Source: Catenisphaera adipataccumulans
GTDB lineage: Bacteria > Bacillota_I > Bacilli_A > Erysipelotrichales > Erysipelotrichaceae
Length of the DNA: 64,000 nt
Assembly (NCBI RefSeq): GCF_014202755.1
Contig: NZ_JACHHK010000001.1
Span: forward strand, 248,001 to 312,000
Reading direction: 5' to 3'
In this document: piece by piece, positions 33,741 through 41,448 of the stretch
How positions within the stretch are numbered: the first letter of the stretch is position 1
Layout: each line of letters begins with the position of its first letter
Notes under the pieces: model-generated
Told to the model about the DNA's origin: nothing
The model's input: the letters and a program-made list of their open reading frames with translations, nothing else
Databases searched by the model: none
Made by a program: the position numbers and the translations under genes

Positions 33741-35003
33741 ATGGAAAACTATAATCTTGTGATCATCGGCGGAGGCCCGGCCGGATTAGCCGCTGCCGCA
33801 GCTGCCAAAGAAGCCGGCGAAGATTCCATCTTGATTTTGGAACGTGATAATCAACTGGGCGGAATCCTGAACCAGTGCATCCATAATGGATTTGGTCTGC
33901 ATACGTTCAACGAAGAGCTGACCGGTCCGGAATACGCCAATCGTTTTATTGAAAAAGTCAAAGATTTAAACATTGAATATCGTCTGCATACCATGGTCAT
34001 GGATATTTCTGAACAGAAAGTCGTGACTGCTATGAATCGTAACGACGGAATGTTCCAGATCCAGGCCAAAGCGATCATCCTGGCGATGGGATGCCGGGAA
34101 CGTCCGCGCGGTGCCTTAAATATTCCAGGCTATCGTCCGGCAGGTATTTATTCCGCTGGTACCGCACAGCGCCTGGTCAATATTGAAGGATTCATGCCAG
34201 GCCGTGAAGTCGTGATCTTAGGTTCCGGTGATATCGGATTGATCATGGCACGCCGTATGACTTTGGAAGGTGCCAAGGTCAAAGTCGTAGCTGAGTTGAT
34301 GCCGTATTCAGGCGGTTTGAAACGAAACATCGTTCAGTGTCTGGATGATTTCGGTATTCCTTTGAAATTAAGCCATACCGTTGTGGATATCGAAGGCAAA
34401 GAGCGTGTCGAAGGTGTCACAATTGCCGAAGTGGATAACCATGGCAAACCAATTCCAGGCACCGAAGAGCATTACAGCTGCGATACCCTGCTGCTGTCCG
34501 TTGGTTTGATCCCGGAAAACGAACTGTCCAAGGATGCCGGTGTTGAAATGAACCCGATCACCCGCGGTCCGAAAGTCAACGAAAGTCTGGAAACCAACAT
34601 TGACGGTGTCTTTGCCTGCGGCAACGTCCTGCATGTGCATGATCTGGTCGACTTCGTTTCTCAGGAAGCCACAACAGCCGGCAAGAATGCGGTGAAATAC
34701 ATTCATAATCAGGAAAATAAAAATGCGAAAGTTGTTCCGGTCGAAGCCAAAGACGGTGTTCGTTACACGGTTCCTGTTACGATTCGTCCAGAATGCATGG
34801 ATGACTTGCTGACGGTTCGATTCCGTGTCGGCGGTGTCTATAAGAATCATTTCATTTCGGTTTATTTGAATGATGAACGCATCCAGCATCGTCCGCGTCA
34901 GATCATGGCGCCGGGTGAAATGGAACAGGTCATTTTACAAAAGAAACAATTGTTGGCAAAATATGATTTGCAGAAAATTACGATTTGTCTGGAGGAGAAA
35001 TAA
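33741..35003 (+). CDS. FAD/NAD(P)-binding oxidoreductase partner of the GlpA-like subunit
   Basis: 420 residues with two Rossmann motifs: VIIGGGPAGLAAAAAA (FAD) and VVILGSGDIGLIMARRM (NAD(P)H), plus GCRERPRGAL and the second FAD motif GVFACGNVLHVHD. It resembles small subunits of amino-acid/sugar-phosphate dehydrogenases and GlpB-type partners. It starts 12 nt after the first gene with AGGAGGAAAG. Probably passes electrons between the glycerol-3-phosphate site and NAD or a quinone. Confidence 0.85.
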   Translation: MENYNLVIIGGGPAGLAAAAAAKEAGEDSILILERDNQLGGILNQCIHNGFGLHTFNEELTGPEYANRFIEKVKDLNIEYRLHTMVMDISEQKVVTAMNRNDGMFQIQAKAIILAMGCRERPRGALNIPGYRPAGIYSAGTAQRLVNIEGFMPGREVVILGSGDIGLIMARRMTLEGAKVKVVAELMPYSGGLKRNIVQCLDDFGIPLKLSHTVVDIEGKERVEGVTIAEVDNHGKPIPGTEEHYSCDTLLLSVGLIPENELSKDAGVEMNPITRGPKVNESLETNIDGVFACGNVLHVHDLVDFVSQEATTAGKNAVKYIHNQENKNAKVVPVEAKDGVRYTVPVTIRPECMDDLLTVRFRVGGVYKNHFISVYLNDERIQHRPRQIMAPGEMEQVILQKKQLLAKYDLQKITICLEEK

Positions 35004-35005
35004 TC

Positions 35006-35365
35006 ATGGAAACAAAACATTTAACATGTATCGGCTGTCCGATGGGATGCTCCATCACTGTAGAAATGGAAGGCAGCGAGATCCTCAGCGTAACGGGCAA
35101 CACGTGCAAGCGCGGTGATATCTACGCACGCAAAGAAGTGACCAACCCGACCCGGATCGTCACCAGTACGGTGCGTGTCACGGGCAGTGATTTAACGAAT
35201 ATGGTTTCGTGCAAGACCGAGCACGATATCCCGAAAGATAAGATCTTTGATTGTGTCAAAGCACTCAAAGGTGTTACGGTCAAAGCACCGATCAAGATTG
35301 GTGATGTTTTAGTGGAAAACGTTGCCGGTACCGGTGTCAATATCATAGCCACCAAGAATGCATAA
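35006..35365 (+). CDS. DUF1667 protein, redox partner of the Glp complex
   Basis: 119 residues of DUF1667. N-terminal cysteines CIGCPMGC and a later CKRGD suggest an Fe-S or redox site. DUF1667 genes occur regularly as third gene after these two flavoproteins. GGAGGAGAAATAATC precedes the ATG, 2 nt after the previous stop. Exact role in electron transfer is unproven. Confidence 0.85.
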   Translation: METKHLTCIGCPMGCSITVEMEGSEILSVTGNTCKRGDIYARKEVTNPTRIVTSTVRVTGSDLTNMVSCKTEHDIPKDKIFDCVKALKGVTVKAPIKIGDVLVENVAGTGVNIIATKNA

Positions 35366-35377
35366 TTCTTCTTCCTG

Positions 35378-35403
35378 CGGTTCCGAAAGGGACCGTTTTT
35401 TTT
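35378..35403 (+). terminator. Terminator of the glp operon
   Basis: Stem CGGTTCC/GGGACCG (one G-T pair), loop GAAA, eight T. Confidence 0.82.
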
Positions 35404-35429
35404 AAAAAAAAGCTTCGCAGATGCGAAGC
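35403..35429 (-). terminator. Terminator of the ABC-2 exporter operon
   Basis: Stem GCTTCGCA/TGCGAAGC followed by eight T on the minus strand; back to back with the glp terminator. Confidence 0.82.
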
Positions 35430-35436
35430 GGTAAAA

Positions 35437-36231
35437 TTACTTGTTGTAGACCATCCGGTCAAAACGTTTTAAGGCAATGATGCCCATGACAACGATCCAG
35501 ACGATGATACCGATCATCGTAAGCGAAAGCGGCAGACTGGTGATCTGCGGAGTCATCACAGCACGGATGGCTTCATTGATCCAAGTCAGCGGATCGATCA
35601 AAATAATTCCCTGCATCACCGGCAGCGGCGACATCTGATGCCAAGTATAGAAGATCGCTCCCAGGAAGACCACGGGCATCAAAAAGCCCGGGAACATGGC
35701 AGCCACCTGCGAAGGCTTGATGATCGTACCCACCAGCAGACCGAGCGCGGCCGAAGCCATAGCGGTCAGGATCAGCACCAGGATCAGCACGGGGATCATA
35801 GAAGCATCCATCTGAATGGAAATTTTCGAACCCATAAGGATCAGTGAGATCGGCAGAACGATCAGTCCGCCGATAAACGATTCAAGAATACCGACAAACA
35901 TTTTGACATATGCAACGGTGCGTGAGGAAACCGGTGCCAGCAGTCGGTCTTCGATTTCTCTCAGGTTGTGGAAATCCATCGAAACAGGAACGGCCGTTCC
36001 GTGGATCCCCGTGATCAACATGGACATGCCGATCATACCGCAGAACATATGTGTCGGGAAATCCGCCGGCAGGATACCGACCGTCGGAAGCATATATCCA
36101 TATACAAGAATTAAGATAAACGGAAGCATGGCCACACGGAACACGAATTCCCATTTATCCCGCCATTGTACGAGCAGATCACGCTGTACCATCGCCCAAA
36201 AGGCTTTTCTTGTCAGTTTCTTTTCATCCAT
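35437..36231 (-). CDS. ABC-2 type exporter permease
   Basis: 264 residues with six hydrophobic helices and the ABC-2 motif region near ISLPL...; N-terminal amphipathic stretch RKAFWAMVQRDLLVQWRDKWEF is typical of DrrB/NodJ-like permeases. Follows its ATPase after 3 nt. Substrate unknown. Control by CsoR-type operators suggests export linked to copper, persulfide or another thiol-reactive stress. Confidence 0.87.
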   Translation of the reverse strand: MDEKKLTRKAFWAMVQRDLLVQWRDKWEFVFRVAMLPFILILVYGYMLPTVGILPADFPTHMFCGMIGMSMLITGIHGTAVPVSMDFHNLREIEDRLLAPVSSRTVAYVKMFVGILESFIGGLIVLPISLILMGSKISIQMDASMIPVLILVLILTAMASAALGLLVGTIIKPSQVAAMFPGFLMPVVFLGAIFYTWHQMSPLPVMQGIILIDPLTWINEAIRAVMTPQITSLPLSLTMIGIIVWIVVMGIIALKRFDRMVYNK

Positions 36232-36234
36232 AAT

Positions 36235-37014
36235 CTATTCCTCCTCGTTTGCGCTTTGTCGATCGTCCACACCATCGCGGTTGGTCAGCGCCAAGAATAC
36301 ATCATTCAGTGAATGGGTATTCGTCTTCTTTTCTAGTTCATCAACTGTGCCGTACGCGAGCATCTCGCCCTTTTTCATGATGGCAACATGTTCGCAGAAG
36401 TTTTCGACTTCTTCCATGTAATGGGTGGTCAGAAAAATCGTCGTTCCTTCTTTGTTCATTTTCAGCATCTGATCCCAAAGGATATTCCGGTAATTCGGAT
36501 CCAGTCCGGTCGTCGGTTCATCAAGAAACAGGATTTCCGGCTGATGCAGCATCGCACGTGCGATCTTCAGACGCTGTGCCATCCCGCCGGAATAACTTTT
36601 CACAAAGTCTTTCCGACGATCCCACAAGCCGAATTTTTTCAGCAGTTCTTCCGAACGTTCACGGATCAATTTCTTATCCATGCCGAAGTACAACCCGTGA
36701 AAGTATAAATTTTCTTCCGCTGTCAGGCTGCGCTCTAGATTGTTGTGCTGGGCAACCACGCCGATCTTGCGGCGGATGGCAGCCACATCGTTGGTCAGGT
36801 CCTCGCCATCATAAATGATCTGTCCGCCATTTGGCAGCAGCTGGGTCGTGACCATATTGATCGTGGTCGATTTACCGGCACCGTTAGCACCGAGAAAACC
36901 GAATATTTCACCACGGTGTACTTGAAAGGATATACCTTTGACTGCATCCACGATGCCGTTTTTCGTCTGGTATTGTTTTTTCAGATTTTTTACTTCTAAA
37001 ATTGCATCATTCAT
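36235..37014 (-). CDS. ABC exporter ATPase, DrrA-like
   Basis: 259 residues. Walker A GANGAGKST, signature SYSGGMAQRLKIAR, Walker B ILFLDEPTTGLD, H-loop LTTHYMEEVE. Organisation is that of DrrA-type exporters (daunorubicin resistance family). ATG at 37014 preferred over the one 3 nt upstream because AGGAGG is then 7 nt away. Transcribed from a promoter whose spacer is a CsoR-type palindrome. Confidence 0.9.
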   Translation of the reverse strand: MNDAILEVKNLKKQYQTKNGIVDAVKGISFQVHRGEIFGFLGANGAGKSTTINMVTTQLLPNGGQIIYDGEDLTNDVAAIRRKIGVVAQHNNLERSLTAEENLYFHGLYFGMDKKLIRERSEELLKKFGLWDRRKDFVKSYSGGMAQRLKIARAMLHQPEILFLDEPTTGLDPNYRNILWDQMLKMNKEGTTIFLTTHYMEEVENFCEHVAIMKKGEMLAYGTVDELEKKTNTHSLNDVFLALTNRDGVDDRQSANEEE

Positions 37015-37028
37015 CATTTCTCCTCCTT

Positions 37029-37045
37029 ATACCCCTTGGGGGTAT
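37029..37045. promoter_or_regulatory. CsoR/CstR-type operator, proximal
   Basis: ATACCCCTTGGGGGTAT, near-perfect palindrome of the CsoR (DUF156) class, between the transcription start and the ATPase RBS. Confidence 0.75.
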
Positions 37046-37060
37046 TTAGATCACGAAAAC

Positions 37061-37089
37061 AATATATACCCCTATTGGGTATATTGCAA
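37061..37089 (-). promoter_or_regulatory. Exporter promoter containing a second CsoR-type operator
   Basis: TTGCAA (37089-37084), 17-nt spacer, TATATT (37066-37061). The palindrome ATACCCCTATTGGGTAT (37066-37082) fills the spacer. TTGCAA is self-complementary and could also act as -35 for the plus strand with TATAGT (37106-37111). Confidence 0.75.
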
Positions 37090-37147
37090 GTACTTTTTTC
37101 ATTTTTATAGTGGGTATGCTATGATACTGAAAGTGGAGGTGGAGAAC

Positions 37148-37549
37148 ATGGAAACATTAAAAGACTACGTAACACATTATTATACGAGCGATTATAACTG
37201 TGCCGAGACGCTGCTGCGGGCAGCGAACGATTACTATCAATTGGGAATGACAGATGACGATATGAAAACCATGGGCGGTTTTGGAGCCGGCATGTATTCA
37301 GGCATGGTCTGCGGTGCTCTGGTCGGCAGTGTGGCGGCCATTTCAAAAAAAGTGGTAAAACAGCGTGCCCATGCAACGCCGAACATGAACCGGATCGTGC
37401 AGTCCTGTGTACAGGATTTCAAAAATCGCCTCGGCGCAGTGGATTGTAAAGATGTACGGCCGATGCATCACACAACAGAAGAAAAATGTCTGCCGACTTG
37501 TCTGCTGGCAGCCGAAACGTTGGAACAAGTCATGGCGTCGATCGAATAA
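37148..37549 (+). CDS. C_GCAxxG_C_C family redox protein
   Basis: 133 residues of the family named after its cysteine pattern: NCAETLLRAA, GGFGAGMYSGMVCGALVG, SCVQDFKN, VDCKDV, CLPTCLL. Members are thought to be thiol/selenium-type redox proteins, function unproven. GGAGGTGGAGAAC precedes the ATG. It is divergent from an ABC exporter across two CsoR-type operators, so both may respond to copper or reactive sulfur. Confidence 0.85.
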   Translation: METLKDYVTHYYTSDYNCAETLLRAANDYYQLGMTDDDMKTMGGFGAGMYSGMVCGALVGSVAAISKKVVKQRAHATPNMNRIVQSCVQDFKNRLGAVDCKDVRPMHHTTEEKCLPTCLLAAETLEQVMASIE

Positions 37550-37572
37550 TATCCAAATTGTGACGCATACAA

Positions 37573-37598
37573 AAAGACCGATCATTCGGTCTTTTTTT
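37573..37598. terminator. Bidirectional terminator
   Basis: Stem AAAGACCGA/TCGGTCTTT, loop TCAT, T run on one side and A run on the other. Confidence 0.83.
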
Positions 37599-37611
37599 CA
37601 TGTTGGTTTAT

Positions 37612-37788
37612 TTACAATGATATTTTTTCACCCGCAAATACTGCGACGACACCAATGATGATACTGGCATAAATATAGCACAATGCCAGAACAGTATGCC
37701 CGCTTTTCATCAGATCCGTGCTTTCTGCCGCAAACGATGAGAAAGTAGTAAAACCGCCGCCGCATGCGACAAGCAGCGCATTGATCAT
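37612..37788 (-). pseudogene. Internally deleted fluoride channel gene (fluC/crcB remnant)
   Basis: 58 codons: an N-terminus typical of FluC (MINALLVACGG) runs directly into the family hallmark GGFTTFSSFAAE and the last helix (SIIIGVVAVFAGEKISL). FluC is about 120 residues with four helices; the first two are largely missing. The joint at a Gly-Gly-Gly run suggests in-frame deletion. AGGAGGACG still precedes the ATG, so a peptide may be made, but a working dual-topology channel is unlikely. Confidence 0.7.
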
Positions 37789-37801
37789 GGTTCGTCCTCC
37801 T

Positions 37802-37826
37802 TAAAAAAGCGGCTTTTTCAGCCGCT
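37802..37826 (-). terminator. Terminator of the acidic repeat protein gene
   Basis: Stem AGCGGCT/AGCCGCT, 5-nt loop, six T on the minus strand. Confidence 0.82.
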
Positions 37827-37830
37827 GATT

Positions 37831-39927
37831 TTATTGTTCTTTTTGATTCATTTCGTCCCATTCTTTTTTCAGATCTTCATCGCTTTCACGATCTTGTCCC
37901 TGATCTTCCAGGTTGATCTGACTGCTGCGTACGCGCAGACGGGCGCGCAGTTTTCTGGACACACGCTTGGCGTTGTTATAGATGCGCAGATAGATCACAA
38001 AGAAGATCAGCGCCAATACAAAGACCAGAACACAGATCGCATAGTACCAGATGTTTGGTGCCTGATATGAGCGTGAAATGAAGAAGGAAATCACACAAAC
38101 GGCCATGACGATAAAGATCAGATACAAGGTCGACCGTGTGGAGCTGGCATATTTACGGAAGAAGGCAAACTTCTCTTCTTCATTGAAAATGTCTTTTCGG
38201 TATTGGCCCGGAATTTCTTCATTCCGTAAAACGAACCAGCCGGCTTCCTTTTTATTTTTGCTTGGCCAGCGTTCGATAACGGTCCAGCCGTCGTTTGTCC
38301 AACGGTTCTTTTCCTCATCGGACGGCTCATCTTTATAGTAATTGATCCGATAGTAGTAATTCTTCGGTGTACCTTGACGGAAGTAGAAGTTCTTACCGTG
38401 ACGGCTGGTAAAGTGATAACCTTCCAGTGATTTGTCTTCAAGGTATTGTTCTTCTTTTTCATATTCAGACAATAAGAATTTCTTACGGTCTTCATACAAA
38501 TCTTCGTCGTCTTCGCTTTCATCCTCTTCGTCATCATCGAAGTCATCGTCATCGTATTCCACTTCGATGTTGTCGTCATCGATGATATCTGCGGCACTCA
38601 GTTCCGGTTTCACCGGTTCTTCTGCCGGTTCCGGACTTGTTTCTTCTGCTGTTTCTTCACGAATTTCCACATCCGTTTCCGGCTCTGTCGCTTCGATCGG
38701 CTCCGCAGTCTGTTCTGGTACTTCAGCCGTTTCTTCTGTCACCGTTTCAGCAGACGGTTCAATTTCTGTCTCCGGTTCAACGGGTTCCGGTTCCTGTGCA
38801 TCCGTCATTGGCTGTGCGGTCAGTACATCTGCTTCCTCTTCTTCGTCGGCATCCAGTTCGTGCACATAAGATTCTTCTGGCTGCTCTTCTTCGACCTCGA
38901 CTTCTTTCAGCGAGATTTCATCCGGTGCAGATTCCAGTTCTTCCTGTACCTCGATTTGATCCATTGTGATGGCATCTTCTGCCGGTTTCTCTTGATCCGG
39001 TATAAACAACGGTTGCTGACGGGCATCCACGATTTGAACCGATTCAACGACCGATCCTTCCTCCGGTTCTGCTTCCGCTTCCATCACAGATTCTGTCTCT
39101 GGTTCCTCGGTAACCAATGGTTCCGGTTCTTCTTCGGCTTCCGGCTGAACTGTAGGTTCTTCCGCGGTTTCATTGATCATTTCTTCTGCCGCTGCTTCGG
39201 CAGACGGTTCGGTTTCTGTCTCCGGCTCTGCTTGAGCAGCTAATGGTTCCGGGACTTCTTCTATCGTTTCTTCAACCTCAGCGGTCTCTTGTTCTTCTTG
39301 AGCAATCGGTTCCGGTTCCTCTTCGGCTTCTGGCTGAGCCGCAGGCTCTTCTGCGGTTTCACGGATCGTTTCTTCTGCCGCTGCTTCGATTTCTTTCTCC
39401 GGCTCCTCTTGAACGGCCGATGGTTCCGGTATCTCTTCTGCCGGTTTTTCAGCTGCTGTGATTTCTTCCTCAGCGATGGATGGTTCAGAAACTTCTTCAG
39501 AGGCTGCCGGTGCTTCCGGCTCTTCTTCTGCAGCCGGTTCTTCAGCTGCTGGTTCTGGTTCTTTTACCATCTCCGGCTGTTTCACACGGCGGACAGCTTC
39601 TTCCGCTTCTTCATACGTTTCAGCTTCGATCGGTTCTTCGACATCATCTACTGTATCAGCCAGGGTGATGTCTTCAAATCGTACATGTTTATTTTCTAAT
39701 TCGCTGGAATTGACACGTACACGCTGGTGCTGCGTACGCTTGCCAATGCGAAATGATCTTCTTTTCTGTTTATGATCGCCTGTCTGATCGACATCAAATA
39801 CCGTATGGGCATCAAAATCTTTCAGCTCAGGTTCTTCGATCTGCAAAGATGAATATTTATCTTCTTCCTGCAGTCGTTTTAATTCCTCCAACGCACTGCG
39901 CTTTTTTCCCTTAGAATCGTTGGCCAT
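37831..39927 (-). CDS. Acidic Pro-Glu-Ala repeat protein with DUF2812 and membrane anchor
   Basis: 698 residues. Basic N-terminus (about 1-110), then ~330 residues almost only of E, P, A, T and V with imperfect repeats (EEPxAQPEAEEEPEP, TETEPSAE). A run of D/E follows (about 450-475), then a DUF2812-like domain (about 490-590: FTSRHGKNFYFRQG, YYYRINYYKDEP, GWTVIERWPS) and two helices (about 603-655) with a charged tail. DUF2812 proteins are poorly understood. The acidic arm may reach through cytoplasm or act as a flexible spacer. No other gene is coupled. Confidence 0.75.
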   Translation of the reverse strand: MANDSKGKKRSALEELKRLQEEDKYSSLQIEEPELKDFDAHTVFDVDQTGDHKQKRRSFRIGKRTQHQRVRVNSSELENKHVRFEDITLADTVDDVEEPIEAETYEEAEEAVRRVKQPEMVKEPEPAAEEPAAEEEPEAPAASEEVSEPSIAEEEITAAEKPAEEIPEPSAVQEEPEKEIEAAAEETIRETAEEPAAQPEAEEEPEPIAQEEQETAEVEETIEEVPEPLAAQAEPETETEPSAEAAAEEMINETAEEPTVQPEAEEEPEPLVTEEPETESVMEAEAEPEEGSVVESVQIVDARQQPLFIPDQEKPAEDAITMDQIEVQEELESAPDEISLKEVEVEEEQPEESYVHELDADEEEEADVLTAQPMTDAQEPEPVEPETEIEPSAETVTEETAEVPEQTAEPIEATEPETDVEIREETAEETSPEPAEEPVKPELSAADIIDDDNIEVEYDDDDFDDDEEDESEDDEDLYEDRKKFLLSEYEKEEQYLEDKSLEGYHFTSRHGKNFYFRQGTPKNYYYRINYYKDEPSDEEKNRWTNDGWTVIERWPSKNKKEAGWFVLRNEEIPGQYRKDIFNEEEKFAFFRKYASSTRSTLYLIFIVMAVCVISFFISRSYQAPNIWYYAICVLVFVLALIFFVIYLRIYNNAKRVSRKLRARLRVRSSQINLEDQGQDRESDEDLKKEWDEMNQKEQ

Positions 39928-39967
39928 AATCTCCCCCCATTATATGTTTATTTTACTTACATTCACG

Positions 39968-41173
39968 CTATTCGTCAAACGCAGTTATGTAGGAATCAAA
40001 CGTTCCGTTTACAAATATTGGCACTTTTTTTCCGTCACGTGTTTTTGCTTCAATGCGCAGATCCGCACTGCCGACCATAAAATCTACATGCACCAGCGAT
40101 TGATTCAATCCATGGGCCTTCAGTTCATCCTCCGACATTGTCAAACCGTTTTTCAAACATTCTCCATACGATTGTCCCAGCGCAAAGTGGCACGATGCAT
40201 TTTCATCGATCAAAGTTTCATAGAAAATCGTATTCATCTCGGAAATCGGTGAATCATACGGTACAAGCGCAATTTCACCAATCGAACGCGCCCCCTCATC
40301 CGTATCTAATATACTGGTCAGTACCTCTTTGCCGACTTTCGCATCATAGTCAACGACCCGGCCGTTCTTGAACGTAAATCGAAAATCGTCGATCGTCGCC
40401 CCGTTGTGGACCAGCGGCCGTGTGCTGACCAGAACGCCGTCGATGCCGTCTTTATGCGGGGCCGCAAATACTTCTTCGGTCGGAATATTTGGGAAATAGT
40501 AGGTGCCGTCTGTCAAGGTGCTGCCGCCGCCCGCAAAAAGATAATCCTCCGGCAGCTTCACGATTAAATCCGTACCAGCGGCATTCTGATAATGAAGCGA
40601 TTCAATATTTAATCGATTCAACGCCTTTACGCGCTGTTCAAATTGACGCCGCCGATCCTGCCAGTCTTCGGTAACGCGGGAAACCTGAAAGATCGCATTC
40701 CATAAATCTTCGGTCGGCTGACTGCTGTTCGGGAAGACCGCCTTTGCCCATGCCGGAACGGCTGCCGCGGCAATGCACCACTGATTGTGCATCGTATCCA
40801 GACGGCGGCGATACGGTTTCGTCGCCTGGCGAAACGTTTTCTGCCGTGCAGCAATGATCGATGCATCCACATCTTTCATCAAAGCCGGATCATCGCCGAC
40901 AAGTGTCAGGTAACAAGCGCCTTGTTCACTGGTTTCATTATAAAAAAGCGATTCATGGGCCATCACGGTCAGATCACCATGTAAATAATTCAAGTGATCC
41001 ACCTGCTCATCGCGGTAGCGCACGATCACACGGCCGGCACCGTTCTGATATGCCGTCTTGACCAGCAGGCGCACAAAGTCTGCCGTTTCCACCGGGGCAC
41101 TGATGATCACCAGCTGTCCTTTTTTCACGTTCAGTCCATTTTTGATCAATAAATCCGCATACTTCTGAAACAT
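39968..41173 (-). CDS. M29 family aminopeptidase
   Basis: 401 residues of the AmpS/PepS thermophilic-aminopeptidase family (M29). Metal-ligand region: FPNIPTEEVFAAP, EIALVPYDSPISE, FYETLIDENASCHFALG and LVHVDFMVGS. Removes N-terminal residues from peptides in the cytoplasm. AGGAGGAATT precedes the ATG. Stands alone upstream of the acidic repeat protein. Confidence 0.93.
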   Translation of the reverse strand: MFQKYADLLIKNGLNVKKGQLVIISAPVETADFVRLLVKTAYQNGAGRVIVRYRDEQVDHLNYLHGDLTVMAHESLFYNETSEQGACYLTLVGDDPALMKDVDASIIAARQKTFRQATKPYRRRLDTMHNQWCIAAAAVPAWAKAVFPNSSQPTEDLWNAIFQVSRVTEDWQDRRRQFEQRVKALNRLNIESLHYQNAAGTDLIVKLPEDYLFAGGGSTLTDGTYYFPNIPTEEVFAAPHKDGIDGVLVSTRPLVHNGATIDDFRFTFKNGRVVDYDAKVGKEVLTSILDTDEGARSIGEIALVPYDSPISEMNTIFYETLIDENASCHFALGQSYGECLKNGLTMSEDELKAHGLNQSLVHVDFMVGSADLRIEAKTRDGKKVPIFVNGTFDSYITAFDE

Positions 41174-41185
41174 AATTCCTCCTAT

Positions 41186-41214
41186 AGAAAAAGGCAGAAT
41201 AGAACTATTCTGCC
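41186..41214 (-). terminator. Terminator of the feo operon
   Basis: Stem GGCAGAATAG/CTATTCTGCC followed by TTTTTC; overlaps the 3' end of the last gene. Confidence 0.83.
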
Positions 41215-41396
41215 GTGTTCGTTATTTTTTTGGGATGATCTTTGCGATATCTTTCATAGAGCGTTTCACCGCCCTTGGCCGAACACATATGTCCGCAGTG
41301 GCTGCAGTCTTCATCGCATGCACCATGCTGGATAACATGCCGGACGGCCAATATAAACAGAATCGCTATCACGATCATCGTGATGACTGTTGACAT
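41205..41396 (-). CDS. FeoB-associated Cys-rich membrane protein
   Basis: 63 residues: one N-terminal membrane helix (VITMIVIAILFILAV) and a Cys cluster CDEDCSHCGHMC, the pattern of the FeoB-associated Cys-rich family. Probably assists Fe2+ uptake, role unproven. Last gene of feoA-feoA-feoB, 52 nt after feoB. Confidence 0.88.
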   Translation of the reverse strand: MSTVITMIVIAILFILAVRHVIQHGACDEDCSHCGHMCSAKGGETLYERYRKDHPKKITNTAE

Positions 41397-41448
41397 ATGT
41401 ATCTACCTCCAGTTTCAATATACCACAATCTCAACCAATCGGAAAAAA

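Noticed and set aside
38432..38869. Ser-rich 145-codon plus-strand frame
   Set aside because: Exact antisense of the acidic Glu/Asp/Ala repeats; such composition removes stops from the opposite strand.
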